DNA of 64,000 nucleotides from Azospirillum picis (GCF_017876115.1 NZ_JAGINO010000003.1:1-64000); one strand, 5' to 3'; shown: positions 34,785 through 45,300, numbered from the stretch's first letter. Notes: generated by a model not told the origin, from the letters alone. Made by a program: numbers and translations.

Positions 34785-35609
34785 CTAGAGGTAGGCGGCC
34801 CTGCGGCGGCCGGTGGCCTTCTCCCAGGACCACTCGACGACGGCGCTCATCAGCCGTTCGAGCGACGGACGCACCTCGGCGGCAAGGTCGGGCCGGAACC
34901 GGTAGGGAGCTGCTTCGTCCATATAGACCGACTGCGTCAGCTCAAGCTGGATGGCGTGGATGTTGTCGTCGGGATCGCCATAGCTGCGGATGATGTATCC
35001 ACCGCGCAGCCTGCCGTTCAACGCCGCCGAATAGCGTTCCGATGCCGAAAGGACGTTCATCAGGCGGACGACCAGAGGCTGGGCGGCGCTGCAGCCGTCG
35101 CCGGTGCCAAGATTGAAGTCCGGCAGCGGGCCATCGAAGAACCGTGGAACCTCGCTGCGCACGGAATGTGCGTCGAACAGGACAGCCACACCGAACCGGT
35201 CACGCAGAGCCCGGAGCTCGTCGCGAAGCCGCTCGTGGTATGGCCGCCAGTAAGCGCCCACTCGTCTCCCGATCTCCGCACCGTCCGGTTCGAGTCCCCG
35301 CTTGTAGACCGGTGACCGGTCGAAGGTGGTCAGCGGACACAACTCGGTCGGATCGGCGGCGGGATGTTGCTGGTTGCCTTCCGGATCCCGATTGAGGTCG
35401 ATGACGTACCGCGAACAAAGCGACGTCAAAAATCCAATTCCGAGTGCCGGTGCGAAGTGGTACAACCGATCGAGGTGGCGATCAACGTCCGGCTGCGCCA
35501 GCGCCGTGTCCGTCATCGTTCCCGCGATGTCCGCCGGAATCATGGTTCCCATATGCGGGATGCTCAACAGGACCGGGGTTTCGCCCGGCTGGAAGCGAAA
35601 GGTTTCCAT
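34785..35609 (-). CDS. hutG: N-formylglutamate amidohydrolase
   Basis: This 274-residue protein belongs to the N-formylglutamate deformylase family, which releases formate and glutamate in histidine degradation. Characteristic segments are LLSIPHMGTMIP at the N-terminus, SRYVIDLNRDP, LFDAHSVRSEVP and IHAIQLELTQSVYMDE near the C-terminus. The METFRFQPGETPVLL start at 35609 matches the family. No other hut gene is nearby, so it may instead belong to the broader FGase/HutG-like group. Confidence 0.88.
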   Translation of the reverse strand: METFRFQPGETPVLLSIPHMGTMIPADIAGTMTDTALAQPDVDRHLDRLYHFAPALGIGFLTSLCSRYVIDLNRDPEGNQQHPAADPTELCPLTTFDRSPVYKRGLEPDGAEIGRRVGAYWRPYHERLRDELRALRDRFGVAVLFDAHSVRSEVPRFFDGPLPDFNLGTGDGCSAAQPLVVRLMNVLSASERYSAALNGRLRGGYIIRSYGDPDDNIHAIQLELTQSVYMDEAAPYRFRPDLAAEVRPSLERLMSAVVEWSWEKATGRRRAAYL

Positions 35610-35977
35610 GGCTCGTCTCGTCACCGGAACGATTGGCGCTGGCCTGTGTGCGATGCCGCGGACGCAGCAACCGGACTATGGAATGTCTTGCCGCACCGCG
35701 TCAAACATATTGCTGTTTTACGAAATTTTCCTTCAGACGCCTGTCAGGGCGGGTGCACCTTCGCACCAGGGGCGTCATTCCGTCGCAGAAAATTGCCGGT
35801 TGATCTTGACCGTGACTTGCCGGACACTCCCGTGCAGCCGGCGAGCCCCCGCCAGAAGGTGCCGCCGCTTATCGGAGCACGCAGATCGCCGGCGACCGCG
35901 TTCGAGTCCGTCTCTGATGGCGGCGCCCCGCCTTCGCAGTTCCGATGACGAAGCAACGCATCAGGGGAGAAGCGTCC
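35610..35977. other. Divergent intergenic region hutG / DUF3299-like gene
   Basis: An AT-richer patch at 35700-35740 probably contains promoters for the two divergent genes. No convincing ORF or RNA is seen. Confidence 0.4.
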
Positions 35978-36481
35978 ATGTCGACCGCCACCCGTCTTGG
36001 TGCCGCCCTGCCGGGCCGGCGCCAGATGCTCCTGCCGCTTGCACTCGCTCCGGTCGCGGGCTGGGCGATCTGGGCCGCGGGAGCGGCGGATGCTCCGGCG
36101 CATCCGGCCGGCCCGTTTCATCTTCCTGCCGACGAGACCACCGCCCTCTGGCGCGACCTCGCTGCGGTCCGGTTCGGCGGGCTGGCGGGCGATCCCCAAT
36201 TCCCGATGAAAATCTCCGCCCTGGACGGGCGACCGGTGACCGTGCGCGGGTTCATGATCCCGCTGTCGGCCGGGGCGCTGCACAACCAGTTCATCCTGTC
36301 CGCCAACCCGATGGGATGTCCGGCCTGCCAGAGCCCGGCACCGTCGAGCATGATGCGCGTGCACAGCCAGATCGCGCTTCCGGCGACGCAGGATGCCGTG
36401 ACGTTGACCGGTACGCTGCGACTGCGGCCCCAGGAGGGGCTGTACTACCGGTTGGACCGCGCCGAGCAGCGCTGGGCCTGA
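35978..36481 (+). CDS. Tat-type exported protein, DUF3299-like, with CxxC
   Basis: The 167-residue protein begins with a twin-arginine-like leader (GRRQMLLPLALAPVAGWAIW). The mature part has VTVRGFMIPLSAGALHNQFIL and NPMGCPACQSPAPSSM, resembling DUF3299, where a GYMVPL segment precedes a Cys-containing loop. The CPAC pair could bind metal or be redox active. ATG 35978 follows GGGGAG at eight bases. It precedes the Wzy-like gene by 28 bases and so may be part of the EPS operon. Confidence 0.6.
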   Translation: MSTATRLGAALPGRRQMLLPLALAPVAGWAIWAAGAADAPAHPAGPFHLPADETTALWRDLAAVRFGGLAGDPQFPMKISALDGRPVTVRGFMIPLSAGALHNQFILSANPMGCPACQSPAPSSMMRVHSQIALPATQDAVTLTGTLRLRPQEGLYYRLDRAEQRWA

Positions 36482-36509
36482 GGCGTCGGCCGCAGCTCTC
36501 CCGCTGGCC

Positions 36510-37799
36510 ATGACGGAGAGGGCCGCTCCCCGTCGGCCGCGGTGGTGGTTCCCCGCCACCGCGATCATGGTGGCGCTGCTTCTCTATGGCGCGTTGAGCG
36601 TTCCGGCACCACAGGTGTTGCGCACGGCGGAAGCGGCGATCGGCTCGCTGATCGCCTTCGCGGTCGGCTGGCGCTGGCCGGCCATGATGATTTGCGGGCA
36701 GGCATTGCCGGCGTCGGGTGGATCGGCGATCCATGCGATGCCCATCCGGGCGTTCGCCCTGCTGCTGTGGTTGCCAATGTTGCGAGGGGCGGCGCTGGGT
36801 TGGCCGGCAACCGACATCCTGCGCGACATCGTTCCCTTGCTGTACCTGTTCCTGCCTCTCCTGCTTGCACCGGCACTGCGGGCTGGCGGTTCCCATACCC
36901 TTCGCATGCTTGGCGGCGCGCTTGCGCTGGCAGGCCTCCTGCTGGCTGTGCGCTGGTGGCGGCAGATGCAATGGGATCTTGCCGCCGTAGGGGTGCGGGC
37001 GATGGCCGACGGCAGCGTCTATCTTCTGAATGCACCGGCGGTGTTGTTCGCAGGCGTCGCCCTGCCGGCGCTGGGCCTCTCCCTGCTTGGAAGCGCGGCC
37101 TGGAAGCGCTCCGGATGCGGAACCACCGTAGGGTGGCAGATGCTGCTTCGATCGGCGCTGCTGGCCGGTGCGCTTGCCTGTGTGCTTGGCGGCCTCCTCT
37201 GTCTCGGCGCGCTGGCAGGGGCGGTCCATCGTACCGCCCTTGGTCTCGCGGTGGTCGCGTTGGCGGCGATCGGAGCATGGTGGGTTTGGCGGTCTCCGCG
37301 GCTCGCCTTGCCCATCCTGCTGGTGATCGCGGTCATGACGGGCGCCTCCGGTGACCCGTTGTCGGGCGCCTGGGATCAGGCCGCCGAGAAGACGCGTCTG
37401 ACAGGCATGAACGCCCGCTTCGAGGAGGCGGCCGCGGTCATAGACGAGCTTACGGCTTCGCCCTGGACACTGGTGTTCGGAGAGGGCTGGGGTGCGCGCA
37501 TCGCAAACCCCGCGGTGGGCGGATGGAGGGTGGGATACACACACACGCTGGCGAGCTATGCCCTGCTCAAGACCGGCATTCTCGGCACGTTCGCCCTGAT
37601 CGCCTATCTGGGCTTCATGATGCAGGCGTGGTTCCGGTTGCTGGCCGCTGATCCGCCGCTTGCGCTGACGGTGATGCCTCCGCTCCTGATGGCCCTCGGC
37701 CTTCACACGAGCTTCAAGTACCTGGACACCGGCTTGATCCTGACATTGACCCTGCTCGGTGCCGATCACAGGAAAGGGTTGCCGATCAATCAGGGGTAA
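36510..37799 (+). CDS. O-antigen ligase/polymerase-like membrane protein
   Basis: This 429-residue protein has about ten to twelve predicted membrane helices and one larger loop after LPILLVIAVMTGASG (residues about 275-340), followed by GYTHTLASYALLKTGILGTFALIAYLGF. That loop-plus-helix end is the pattern of Wzy/O-antigen ligases. It would polymerise or ligate lipid-linked oligosaccharides at the periplasmic face. The sequence is diverged, and the assignment leans on topology and on the neighbouring glycosyltransferase and Wzz genes. Confidence 0.6.
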   Translation: MTERAAPRRPRWWFPATAIMVALLLYGALSVPAPQVLRTAEAAIGSLIAFAVGWRWPAMMICGQALPASGGSAIHAMPIRAFALLLWLPMLRGAALGWPATDILRDIVPLLYLFLPLLLAPALRAGGSHTLRMLGGALALAGLLLAVRWWRQMQWDLAAVGVRAMADGSVYLLNAPAVLFAGVALPALGLSLLGSAAWKRSGCGTTVGWQMLLRSALLAGALACVLGGLLCLGALAGAVHRTALGLAVVALAAIGAWWVWRSPRLALPILLVIAVMTGASGDPLSGAWDQAAEKTRLTGMNARFEEAAAVIDELTASPWTLVFGEGWGARIANPAVGGWRVGYTHTLASYALLKTGILGTFALIAYLGFMMQAWFRLLAADPPLALTVMPPLLMALGLHTSFKYLDTGLILTLTLLGADHRKGLPINQG

Positions 37800-37841
37800 C
37801 TCATACTAACGCGTGTATTGTTTCGGGCATGCGGGCCTGCA

Positions 37842-39080
37842 ATGAGAGAGTCATCGATCCTTTTCGTCAACCGCGTGTTTCCGCCGGATCGCGGTGCGAC
37901 CGGACGCTGCCTGTCCGACATCGCCGCACGAATGGCGGCGGCGGGTTGGCGGGTCTCCATTGTCGCCGACGGGCCGACGCGGCAGCCTGATCTTGCACCG
38001 GCCGGTGTGGTGGTGCATCGGACGGGTTCGGCGATGCCCGATGGCGGCGGGCCAAGCAGCCGGGCCTACCTGCGGTCTCTGCGCCGCCTTGCCGGCCAAG
38101 CCTTGCGGTTGCCGCGCCACGACGTCGTCGTGACCATGACGGATCCGCCGATGCTGGCCCTGGCCGGTCCCCTGCTGGCGGCCCGTCACCGGGCGGTCAC
38201 TCTGCACTGGTGCCAGGACCTGTACCCCGATCTGCTGCCGGTGCTGGGGATCCGAATTCCGGCCGGGCTGCATCGGCTGGCGCGGGTCGGGATGGCGCAA
38301 GCCTTGCGGCGCCATGACGGTGTCATCGCCATCGGCGGCTGCATGCGCGACCGCCTGGCCGGGCTCGGAGTGCCTGACCGGTGCCTGACCGTTCTGCCGA
38401 ACTGGCCCGATCCCGTCATCCGACCGTTGCCGCGTGCCGGCAATCGCTATCGCCGCTCGCTCGGGATGGATGATGGCGACGGTCGCTTCCTCGTCGTCTA
38501 TTCCGGAGTCCTCGGGCTCGCCCACCCGATGGACGGGCTGCTGGATGCCGCAAGACGCCTTCAGGACAGCGATCCGGCGGTGATGGTCCTGCTGGCCGGC
38601 GATGGGCGAGGCATGGCCGCCGTCGAGCGCACGGCCTCGGCGCTGGGGCTGCGAAACCTGCGGCGCCTGCCATGGCAACCGGCGGCGCAACTGGGCGAAC
38701 TCCTGGCCGCGGCGGACCTCCATCTGGTGTCGATGGCGTCGGATGCGCAGGGATTGCTGGTGCCGAGCAAGCTTGCAGGCATTCAGGCGGCTGGCCGGCC
38801 TTGCCTTTTCCTCGGGCCTTCCGGAAGCGAGTGTGCCCGGCGGATCGGGGGATGCGGCCTCACGGTCGATCCGTTCGACGGCGAGGCGATTGCCGCCGCG
38901 GTACGGGCTTATGCCGCCGATCCCGGCCGTGTGGCTGCCGAGGGGCAGCGCGCCGCTCGCCAAGCAGAAGCCTGGACCCTGGAGCAGGCCGCGGCGGCTT
39001 TCACCGCTCTTGCAGGTGCACGGCTTGCCGCTCCGCCGACCGCCGGCATCGCTGCGGGCTGGCGGGTGCCGCATGCCTGA
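37842..39080 (+). CDS. Glycosyltransferase family 4 (WcaI-like)
   Basis: This 412-residue GT-B enzyme has the N-terminal SILFVNRVFPPDRGATGRCLSDIA, the middle HWCQDLYPDLLPVLGI, and a C-terminal nucleotide-sugar domain with LVVYSGVLGLAHPMDGLLDAA and LVPSKLAGIQAAGRPCLFL. In the last, the usual EGxP/S-x2-E is replaced by PSKLAGIQ, as in the WcaI/WbuB-like group. It adds a sugar to a lipid-linked repeat unit. ATG 37842 is the likely start. It overlaps the next gene by 8 bases. Confidence 0.87.
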   Translation: MRESSILFVNRVFPPDRGATGRCLSDIAARMAAAGWRVSIVADGPTRQPDLAPAGVVVHRTGSAMPDGGGPSSRAYLRSLRRLAGQALRLPRHDVVVTMTDPPMLALAGPLLAARHRAVTLHWCQDLYPDLLPVLGIRIPAGLHRLARVGMAQALRRHDGVIAIGGCMRDRLAGLGVPDRCLTVLPNWPDPVIRPLPRAGNRYRRSLGMDDGDGRFLVVYSGVLGLAHPMDGLLDAARRLQDSDPAVMVLLAGDGRGMAAVERTASALGLRNLRRLPWQPAAQLGELLAAADLHLVSMASDAQGLLVPSKLAGIQAAGRPCLFLGPSGSECARRIGGCGLTVDPFDGEAIAAAVRAYAADPGRVAAEGQRAARQAEAWTLEQAAAAFTALAGARLAAPPTAGIAAGWRVPHA

Positions 39081-40038
39081 CGGCGTGGTGAAACCCGGTT
39101 CGGCGATGACGCTCCGCCTGTCCGGCGGGGAAGGCGATCCCGCACCGAAGGATATCGCCGCCATCATCGATGTCTTGCGCGGCGGCTGGGCGTGGCTGGC
39201 TGCCGGCGGGCTGATCGGACTGTTCCTTGCCGTGGCGGTGCTGTGGTCCGTTCCCCCCGTCTACAAGGCGGTGATGATCGTCGGGCCGACCGCCAGGACT
39301 GGGTCGGCGGCCATGGGCGCGCGGGTTCCCATGTTGAGCGGTCGCGAGTCGGCGCTGACTGCCGCCGAGCCTGGTGCCGGCGACGAGTCGCTGTCGGACT
39401 TCGCCCGCTACTTGGAGCTGTTCGGCGCCGGCCCAGTGGCGGAGCAGTTGGCGCGTGATCCGGTCCTGATGCGGAGGTTGTTTCCCGAACGCTGGGACGC
39501 CGCCGCCGACCGCTGGCGCCCGCCGACGGGGGTTTCGGCAATGGCCAGGCGATCGCTGCTGGCCCTGGTCGGTCGGGGCGACTGGGTGGAGCCCGACGGG
39601 GAGCGGGTCGCACACGACCTGCACAGGCGTTTGGCCGTCGATATCCTGAGGTCCGGGCCGATGCGCCGCATCACGCTTTCCGACGCGGATCGCTCGATGG
39701 CGTTGGCCTTGCTCGGGCGTATCGCCTCCGCGACGGACGATCATCTGCGGGCGGAAGCGGCACGGCGCAGCGCCGCGCAGATCGCGCACATCAAGGCGCG
39801 GCTTTCCGCCGTTACGCTGGCCGAGCACCGGCAGGCGCTCAACGACCTTTTGCTGGATCAGGAGCGCGTGGCGATGATGATCGGCGTCGATCTGCCCTTC
39901 GCTGCCGACGTCATCCAGCAGCCGTCCGCCTCCGTGCTTCCTGATTGGCCCGATCCGGCGTTGATGTTGCCACTGGGGCTTGTGGCGGGAGTGATAACGA
40001 CTTTCTTCGGCCTTTTGGCCCGCCGCCCGGTGGCATGA
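39073..40038 (+). CDS. Wzz-like chain-length determinant protein
   Basis: The 321-residue protein has a membrane helix near residue 40 (WLAAGGLIGLFLAVAVLWS), a periplasmic helical region, and a second helix at the end (LMLPLGLVAGVITTFFGLL). This two-helix topology and the DIAAIIDVLRGGWAWL lead-in fit the Wzz/GumC N-terminal domain. No C-terminal tyrosine kinase is fused. It would set polysaccharide chain length with the Wzy-like protein. Confidence 0.75.
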   Translation: MPDGVVKPGSAMTLRLSGGEGDPAPKDIAAIIDVLRGGWAWLAAGGLIGLFLAVAVLWSVPPVYKAVMIVGPTARTGSAAMGARVPMLSGRESALTAAEPGAGDESLSDFARYLELFGAGPVAEQLARDPVLMRRLFPERWDAAADRWRPPTGVSAMARRSLLALVGRGDWVEPDGERVAHDLHRRLAVDILRSGPMRRITLSDADRSMALALLGRIASATDDHLRAEAARRSAAQIAHIKARLSAVTLAEHRQALNDLLLDQERVAMMIGVDLPFAADVIQQPSASVLPDWPDPALMLPLGLVAGVITTFFGLLARRPVA

Positions 40039-40057
40039 GCGGGCCGGGAAAAAAGGA

Positions 40058-41023
40058 ATGGACGCGATGATTCCGGTTTCGGTCGTGGTGATGACCAAGA
40101 ACGAAGCAGCCAACCTGCGGTCCTGCCTGGAGTCGCTTGTTCGCTTCGCCGAGTGCTTCGTCGTCGACAGTGGCAGCGACGACGGCACGCCGGATATCGC
40201 GCGGATGCTCGGCGCCCGGCTGGTGCGCTTTCGATGGGACGGCCGCTATCCCAGGAAGAAGCAGTGGTGCCTCGACAATCTTCCCTTCACCCATCACTGG
40301 GTTCTGTTCGTCGATGCCGACGAACGTCCGACGGCGGCGCTGGTGGAGGAGATCGCACGGCTGGTCGACGGCGTGCCGGCCCACGCCGCCTATTGGGTCG
40401 ACGGACGTCCGGTGTTGCACGGGCAGGCGTTGCGGTTCGGGTGCTGGAACCGCAAGCTTGCCCTGCTCGATCGCCGGCATGCCCGGTTCCCCGTCCAATC
40501 TGATCTGGACGTGGCGTCGATGTGGGAGGTGGAGGGGCATTATCAGCCCAGCGTCGACGGCACAACCGGCCGGCTGAGGCACCCCATGCTTCATCACGAC
40601 GTGAAGCCGCCGGCAGCTTGGTTCGACCGTCACAACCGCTACTCCGACTGGGAAGCGGCGTTGAGATCCGACGGCCGTATGGATCGGTTGATCGACGGCG
40701 AACCGCGCGCCGGGCGGCTGGTGGACCGGAGGATGCTGAAGCGGCTGTTCCAGCATCTGCCCGCCCGCCCGCTCTGGGCCTTCCTGCATGCCTACATCCT
40801 GCGCTTTGGCCTTCTCGACGGCAGGGCGGGGCTGGATCACGCGTTGTCGCGCGCCTTCTATTACTGGCAGGTCGGTTACAAGATGCGGGCGTCGGCGCCA
40901 GGGCCGGGGTTGAGCGCCCCCCGGCCCGCGTCCTACTCGTCGAGTTGCGCGATGCGGTCGCCACCCAGCGCCTTCAACAGGTCGAAGGCGCGCTTGCGTA
41001 CCCCCGGATCCTCGATGCGGTAA
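40058..41023 (+). CDS. Glycosyltransferase family 2 (WaaE/KdtX-like)
   Basis: This 321-residue GT-A enzyme begins with SVVVMTKNEAANLRSCLESL, has the SGSDDGT loop and the metal-binding DxD as FVDADERPT, and a C-terminal region FDRHNRYSDWEAA as in WaaE-type beta-1,4-glucosyltransferases. The last 30 residues are encoded inside the convergent regulator gene (91-base overlap) and look unlike the family (Ser/Arg/Pro-rich), so the conserved protein probably ends near residue 290. Confidence 0.85.
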   Translation: MDAMIPVSVVVMTKNEAANLRSCLESLVRFAECFVVDSGSDDGTPDIARMLGARLVRFRWDGRYPRKKQWCLDNLPFTHHWVLFVDADERPTAALVEEIARLVDGVPAHAAYWVDGRPVLHGQALRFGCWNRKLALLDRRHARFPVQSDLDVASMWEVEGHYQPSVDGTTGRLRHPMLHHDVKPPAAWFDRHNRYSDWEAALRSDGRMDRLIDGEPRAGRLVDRRMLKRLFQHLPARPLWAFLHAYILRFGLLDGRAGLDHALSRAFYYWQVGYKMRASAPGPGLSAPRPASYSSSCAMRSPPSAFNRSKARLRTPGSSMR

Positions 41024-41400
41024 TAGGCGCGCACCAGCTCCAGCGTCTCGCGGCGGGCCATCGACTCGAACTCGTCGCTTTCGCCTGGGCCTTCCTCCAC
41101 CGCCTCGGCGGTGATCTGGTCGGGAGCCGGCATGTCGTCGAAGAAGTAGCTGACCGGCACGCCCAGCACCTGGGAGAGATTGTAGAGGCGGCTGGCGCTG
41201 ATGCGGTTGGAGCCGCGCTCGTACTTCTGGAGTTGCTGGAAGGTGATGCCCACCGCCTCGCCCAGCTTTTCCTGGCTCAAGCCCAACAGGGTGCGGCGAA
41301 GCCGCAGGCGCGAGCCGACATGGATGTCGATGGGGTTTGGTCCTTCGCCGCGGCGCGACAGGGTATGGGCAGGGGCAAGTTTCGTCTTAGTCGCGCTCAT
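40933..41400 (-). CDS. XRE-family HTH regulator
   Basis: The 155-residue protein has a phage-repressor-type HTH at about residues 28-85 (LRRTLLGLSQEKLGEAVGITFQQLQKYERGSNRISASRLYNLSQVLGV) and a C-terminal helical region LELVRAYYRIEDPGVRKRAFDLLKAL. The Q-Q/V-Q-KYERG pattern is common in alphaproteobacterial regulators of surface polysaccharide and motility. It lies between the two convergent halves of the EPS locus and may control it. An AT-rich promoter region (41401-41535) precedes it. Confidence 0.88.
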   Translation of the reverse strand: MSATKTKLAPAHTLSRRGEGPNPIDIHVGSRLRLRRTLLGLSQEKLGEAVGITFQQLQKYERGSNRISASRLYNLSQVLGVPVSYFFDDMPAPDQITAEAVEEGPGESDEFESMARRETLELVRAYYRIEDPGVRKRAFDLLKALGGDRIAQLDE

Positions 41401-41535
41401 AAGGTTTACCTCAAAACGGTAGTCGGGTGGGTGGGCGCCGCGAGAATGCTTAGTTCAGGAAGTAAATTCTATGCAACCTTTTGTGCGCATCAACGGTCCG
41501 TTTGGATGAAAGTGGGTAGACGAGTGCAAAAGACG

Positions 41536-42333
41536 TTAAATTTCCGGGCGTTCGAAACGTAATTTCGTGTAGGTTGCAGGAAACAGACGCCTGAAGGTCA
41601 GAGCCGTTCGCTGCGCGGACGCAATTGCCAACAGACGCAGACGTCCATACCCCATCATGTCCCGCCGGATGCGCGTCTGCTCGCGCCGGCCCTCATCCGC
41701 CTCTCGCTGTGAAAGCCCGCCATGCCGGAATTGGCAGACCGCCACCGGCAGCCGGACGGCATTGCCGCGGGCCAGCACGGCAAGGGTGAAGGCGTAGTCC
41801 GCGGCGATCCTGAAGCCGGTGTCGAACCGAATTCCTTGAAGGCATTCGATTCGGTAGATCATGGCCTGATGGTGGGTGAACATGCCGAAAGAGGCCAATC
41901 GATGGCTGCGCGCGCGCTTCAGCAGGATACGTCCGTCCTCCAGCCGTTCCAGCGCATCGCCGTACAGCAGGGCGCTTCCAGCGTGCCGCCCGATGGCGTC
42001 CAGCAGCCGCCCTATGGTGTCGCCGTCCGCCAGCCGATCGCCGGCATTGAGGAACAGGGCATGGCTGCACCCTGACCGGCGGGCCGCGTCCAGCGCATGA
42101 TTCATCGCATCGTAAATGCCCGAATCGGGCGCCGACCGCCGCCAGTCGATAAGGGCGGCGTGGCGCTCCAGCCATTCCGACGTCCCGTCGCTTGAGGCAC
42201 CGTCGGCAACGAACCAGGCAACCTGCGGTCCGAGTTGTCCGCGCAGGCTGTCACAGGTGTCGGCCAAGCCGGCACGGTCGTCGCGGACCACGGTGAGGAT
42301 GGCGAGCCGGTGATGGCGCACTGTCGGGCTCAT
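41536..42333 (-). CDS. Glycosyltransferase family 2
   Basis: This 265-residue GT-A enzyme has RLAILTVVRDDRAGLADTCDSL, the VADGASSDGTSEWL loop, DSGIYDAMNHALDAA and LFLNAGDRLADGD, where NAGD replaces the DxD. These are the hallmarks of the colanic-acid WcaA/WcaE-like group. The ATG overlaps the stop of the SLBB gene in ATGA, so the two are co-translated as part of the EPS locus. Confidence 0.88.
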   Translation of the reverse strand: MSPTVRHHRLAILTVVRDDRAGLADTCDSLRGQLGPQVAWFVADGASSDGTSEWLERHAALIDWRRSAPDSGIYDAMNHALDAARRSGCSHALFLNAGDRLADGDTIGRLLDAIGRHAGSALLYGDALERLEDGRILLKRARSHRLASFGMFTHHQAMIYRIECLQGIRFDTGFRIAADYAFTLAVLARGNAVRLPVAVCQFRHGGLSQREADEGRREQTRIRRDMMGYGRLRLLAIASAQRTALTFRRLFPATYTKLRFERPEI

Positions 42334-45300
42334 CGCGCGATCACCGAGACGGAAGCGGCGGTGATGGCAAGCTGGCTCAGGATGTTGCCGACGGCCTTGG
42401 TGATCTCCAGCGCATCGAAGGGCCGCGGATCGCGCGGCACCACCAGCACCGACCCCGGCGGGATGCCGTCCATGCGGTGGTTCCAGGAGGAGAGCGACAG
42501 CGGTCTTGCCCGGCCATCTGGCAGGATCAGAAAGCTGCGGCCGGTATCGGCGTCGCGGGTCGGGCCACCGGCTTCGGCCAGATAGTCCTCCGCCGACTTG
42601 CCGCTGATGAACTGGGCGCTGGTCGGGTGCAGCACCTCGCCCGCCACTGCGACGGTCAACGGCCGTTTTGGGATGACGATGCGGTCGCCGGGCTCCAGCA
42701 GCGGGTCCAGTTCGGGATGGGTGCGCAGCACGGCCGGGTCGGCCTCCACCACGACGCGGCCGAGCGGTCTGGCGCTGCGCAGTTGGGCGGTCAGCTCGCG
42801 CACCAGCGTGGCATTCTCGGCCTTCTCTCCCGCCAGTGCCTGGCCGCGTTCGAGATCGTCGGCCTGCCGGTTGAACTGCTCCTTCTCGCGGCGGCGCTCG
42901 CTCTCGCGCGTCAGCACGGCGCCGGCCGGGTAAGCGTCGGCGATAAGCCCCCCGGCGCGGGCGATCAGCGACGACAGGGTCTCACCTCGCCCGATGTCGT
43001 ACCGCCCCGGCCGTTGCACCGCACCCTCCATCACCACCGCGCGGGCTTCCAATACCTTCGGGCGCGGATTGGCCCGCACGGCGTCCCCGGGTCCGACGGT
43101 CCGGCCGGCCGTGTGGGCGAGATCGACGATGCTGCGGGTGCCGCCGGCGTCGGTAACCTCGACCGACCTGGGATCGGCATCGGCCGAGAGGCCGCCCGCC
43201 GTGGTCAGGAGGGCGGACAAAGGCGTACGGTCCGCCACCGGATAGCCACCCGGCTCGCGCACCGCGCCGCGCACTTCGACCGTCCGTTCGCGGATCACCG
43301 ACAGGATGCCGGGGTCGAGCAGGGCGGCCAGCATCGGCAATCCGTCCTGGCCGTCATCCGTCTCCGCATTCTCCTCGGCGGTGTCCGCGGTGGCCGACCC
43401 TCTGGTCGGCCTGGCGGTTTCCGCCGCCGGCTTTTCGTCTCCGGACCGGGGCTCGGCATCGGCCGGCTGAACGAGCGCATGGATGTCCTGAAGGGCGAAC
43501 AGATGGATGCGGTCGCCATCGGCCAGACTGCGGTCGGCACGGCCTCCGGCCACCTCCTGAGGCGAAAAGGGAAGGTAGGCCCGGGAAAGCGATCGCCGAT
43601 CGAACCGCTCGATGATGCCCAGCAGCGGATAGAGGTCACGCTGAACCTCCTTGCCGGCCAGCGCGCCACGCAGCGTGGTGCCGGAGGTCAGGGTCCGGGT
43701 GCCGGGATGCCGGACATGGCCGACCAGTTCGTAGCGTGCCGTACTGGATTCGATGATCGCCTCGCCGCCACCCCGCCCCGGCGCCCCGGCCATCGCCTTG
43801 CCGCCGGTGACCTGAGCGCCGGCTACGGGATAGAAACCGGGACGCGGACTTCCGGACAGCTTCAGAACGGAGTGGCGGATCGCCAGAGGCAGCAGGTCGG
43901 GGAGTTCCGTGAAAAGGGGCGGGCAGGGGCTGCGGGCTCCCGCCAGGCGGGCCGCCGCAGCCGCTTGCGGGCCAGCGGCCAGGGGGCCGTCCGGCTCGGC
44001 CGCCAATGCGCGTGCCAGCGCCACCAGCCCGTCGCAGGCATCCGCCGACGCCTGACGCTCGCCACCGAGCAGGGCCAGCACGGATTCGGAGGTCAGGAAA
44101 TCGACGTCTTCCGTTCCCAGCACATACAGGGTGTCGCCATCGGCCAGCCGCCGACGGTCGCGCCCTCGCAGCACGGCCGCCAGATCGACCGGCAGCAGCA
44201 GCCGGGCGCCGGTCGTGGCATCCGTGGTTTCCAGCACGGCGAAGGGCAGATAGGGCGCAGGGCGCAGGTCGGCGCGGTCGACCAGATCGGCCAGCGTCCC
44301 GGTACGGGACAGCGCGCGCGGGCCGGGGCGCAGGACATGCCCTTCCAGCCTGACCTCGCCGCGGCGGTCTTCCCGCCGTGGCGTCAGCACCAGAAGGTCG
44401 CCGTCGCCGAACCGCCGAGCGTCGGGATCCGCAATCTCGTCGGTCGCTTCCTCCCCCGACGGACCGATGCCGAAGCGCAGCAGCCGCGACCCACCCGGGC
44501 GCAGCGGCCCACCGGCCAAGTCGCGCAGCTCGGCAGCGGAATGGGGAGCCGCTCCCGGCGGCAACTCGTAGATGCCCGGGTGCTTGACGGATCCGGCGAC
44601 GGCCACCGTCGGCCCGAGCGGAGGCACGAACAGCCGGTCGCCGTCGCGCAGGCGCAGGTCGGCATTGCCGGCATCACGGCTCCCGGCGACCTGCAGGGCA
44701 TAAAGATCGACGATGATCTTCTGTCCGCCGCGCACCAGCATGACGGTGCGTAGGGAGCCGTTGCGTTCGACCCCGCCGGCGGCCGAAAGGGCGTCCAGCA
44801 CCGTTGCGAAGGCGCTGACCTCCTGCCGGCCCGGCCGGCGCACCGCCCCGGTGACCAGGGTAGCGATCCGCCGCATCTCCGCCAGCGAGACGAACGCCTC
44901 GGTGTTGGGCCAGGTCGCGGACACCGCCACCGTCAACTCTCTGCGGAGGTCGTCCAGCGTCAGGCCGGCGGCGGCGACCGGCCTCAACTCGTCGATCACC
45001 AGCCGGCCATCCCGGTCGATCGTGAATGGCTTGCTGAAGGATTTCTGGCCGCGCAGCGTCACCTGGAGGACGTCGCCGCTGTTGAGCGCGTAGTCCCCCT
45101 GAACGGCACCGGGAACGGCAGCATCGCCAAAGCCGCTTTCCCCACCGGGCAGGAACAGGTCGTAGCCGAATTGGCGCAGCGGCTCCGCAGCACGGGCGGA
45201 GAAGGCGGACTCGAGCGGCGAGGGCGGTGGCAGCTTCAGCGCCGACGCGGAGGGTAGAAGTGATCGGGACGCGGCGCCTGCCGGCTTCTGGTAGGGTGAC

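Noticed and set aside
42477..44753. 758-codon open frame on the plus strand
   Set aside because: Antisense to the SLBB export gene; Gly/Arg/Gln-rich composition and no recognisable motif.
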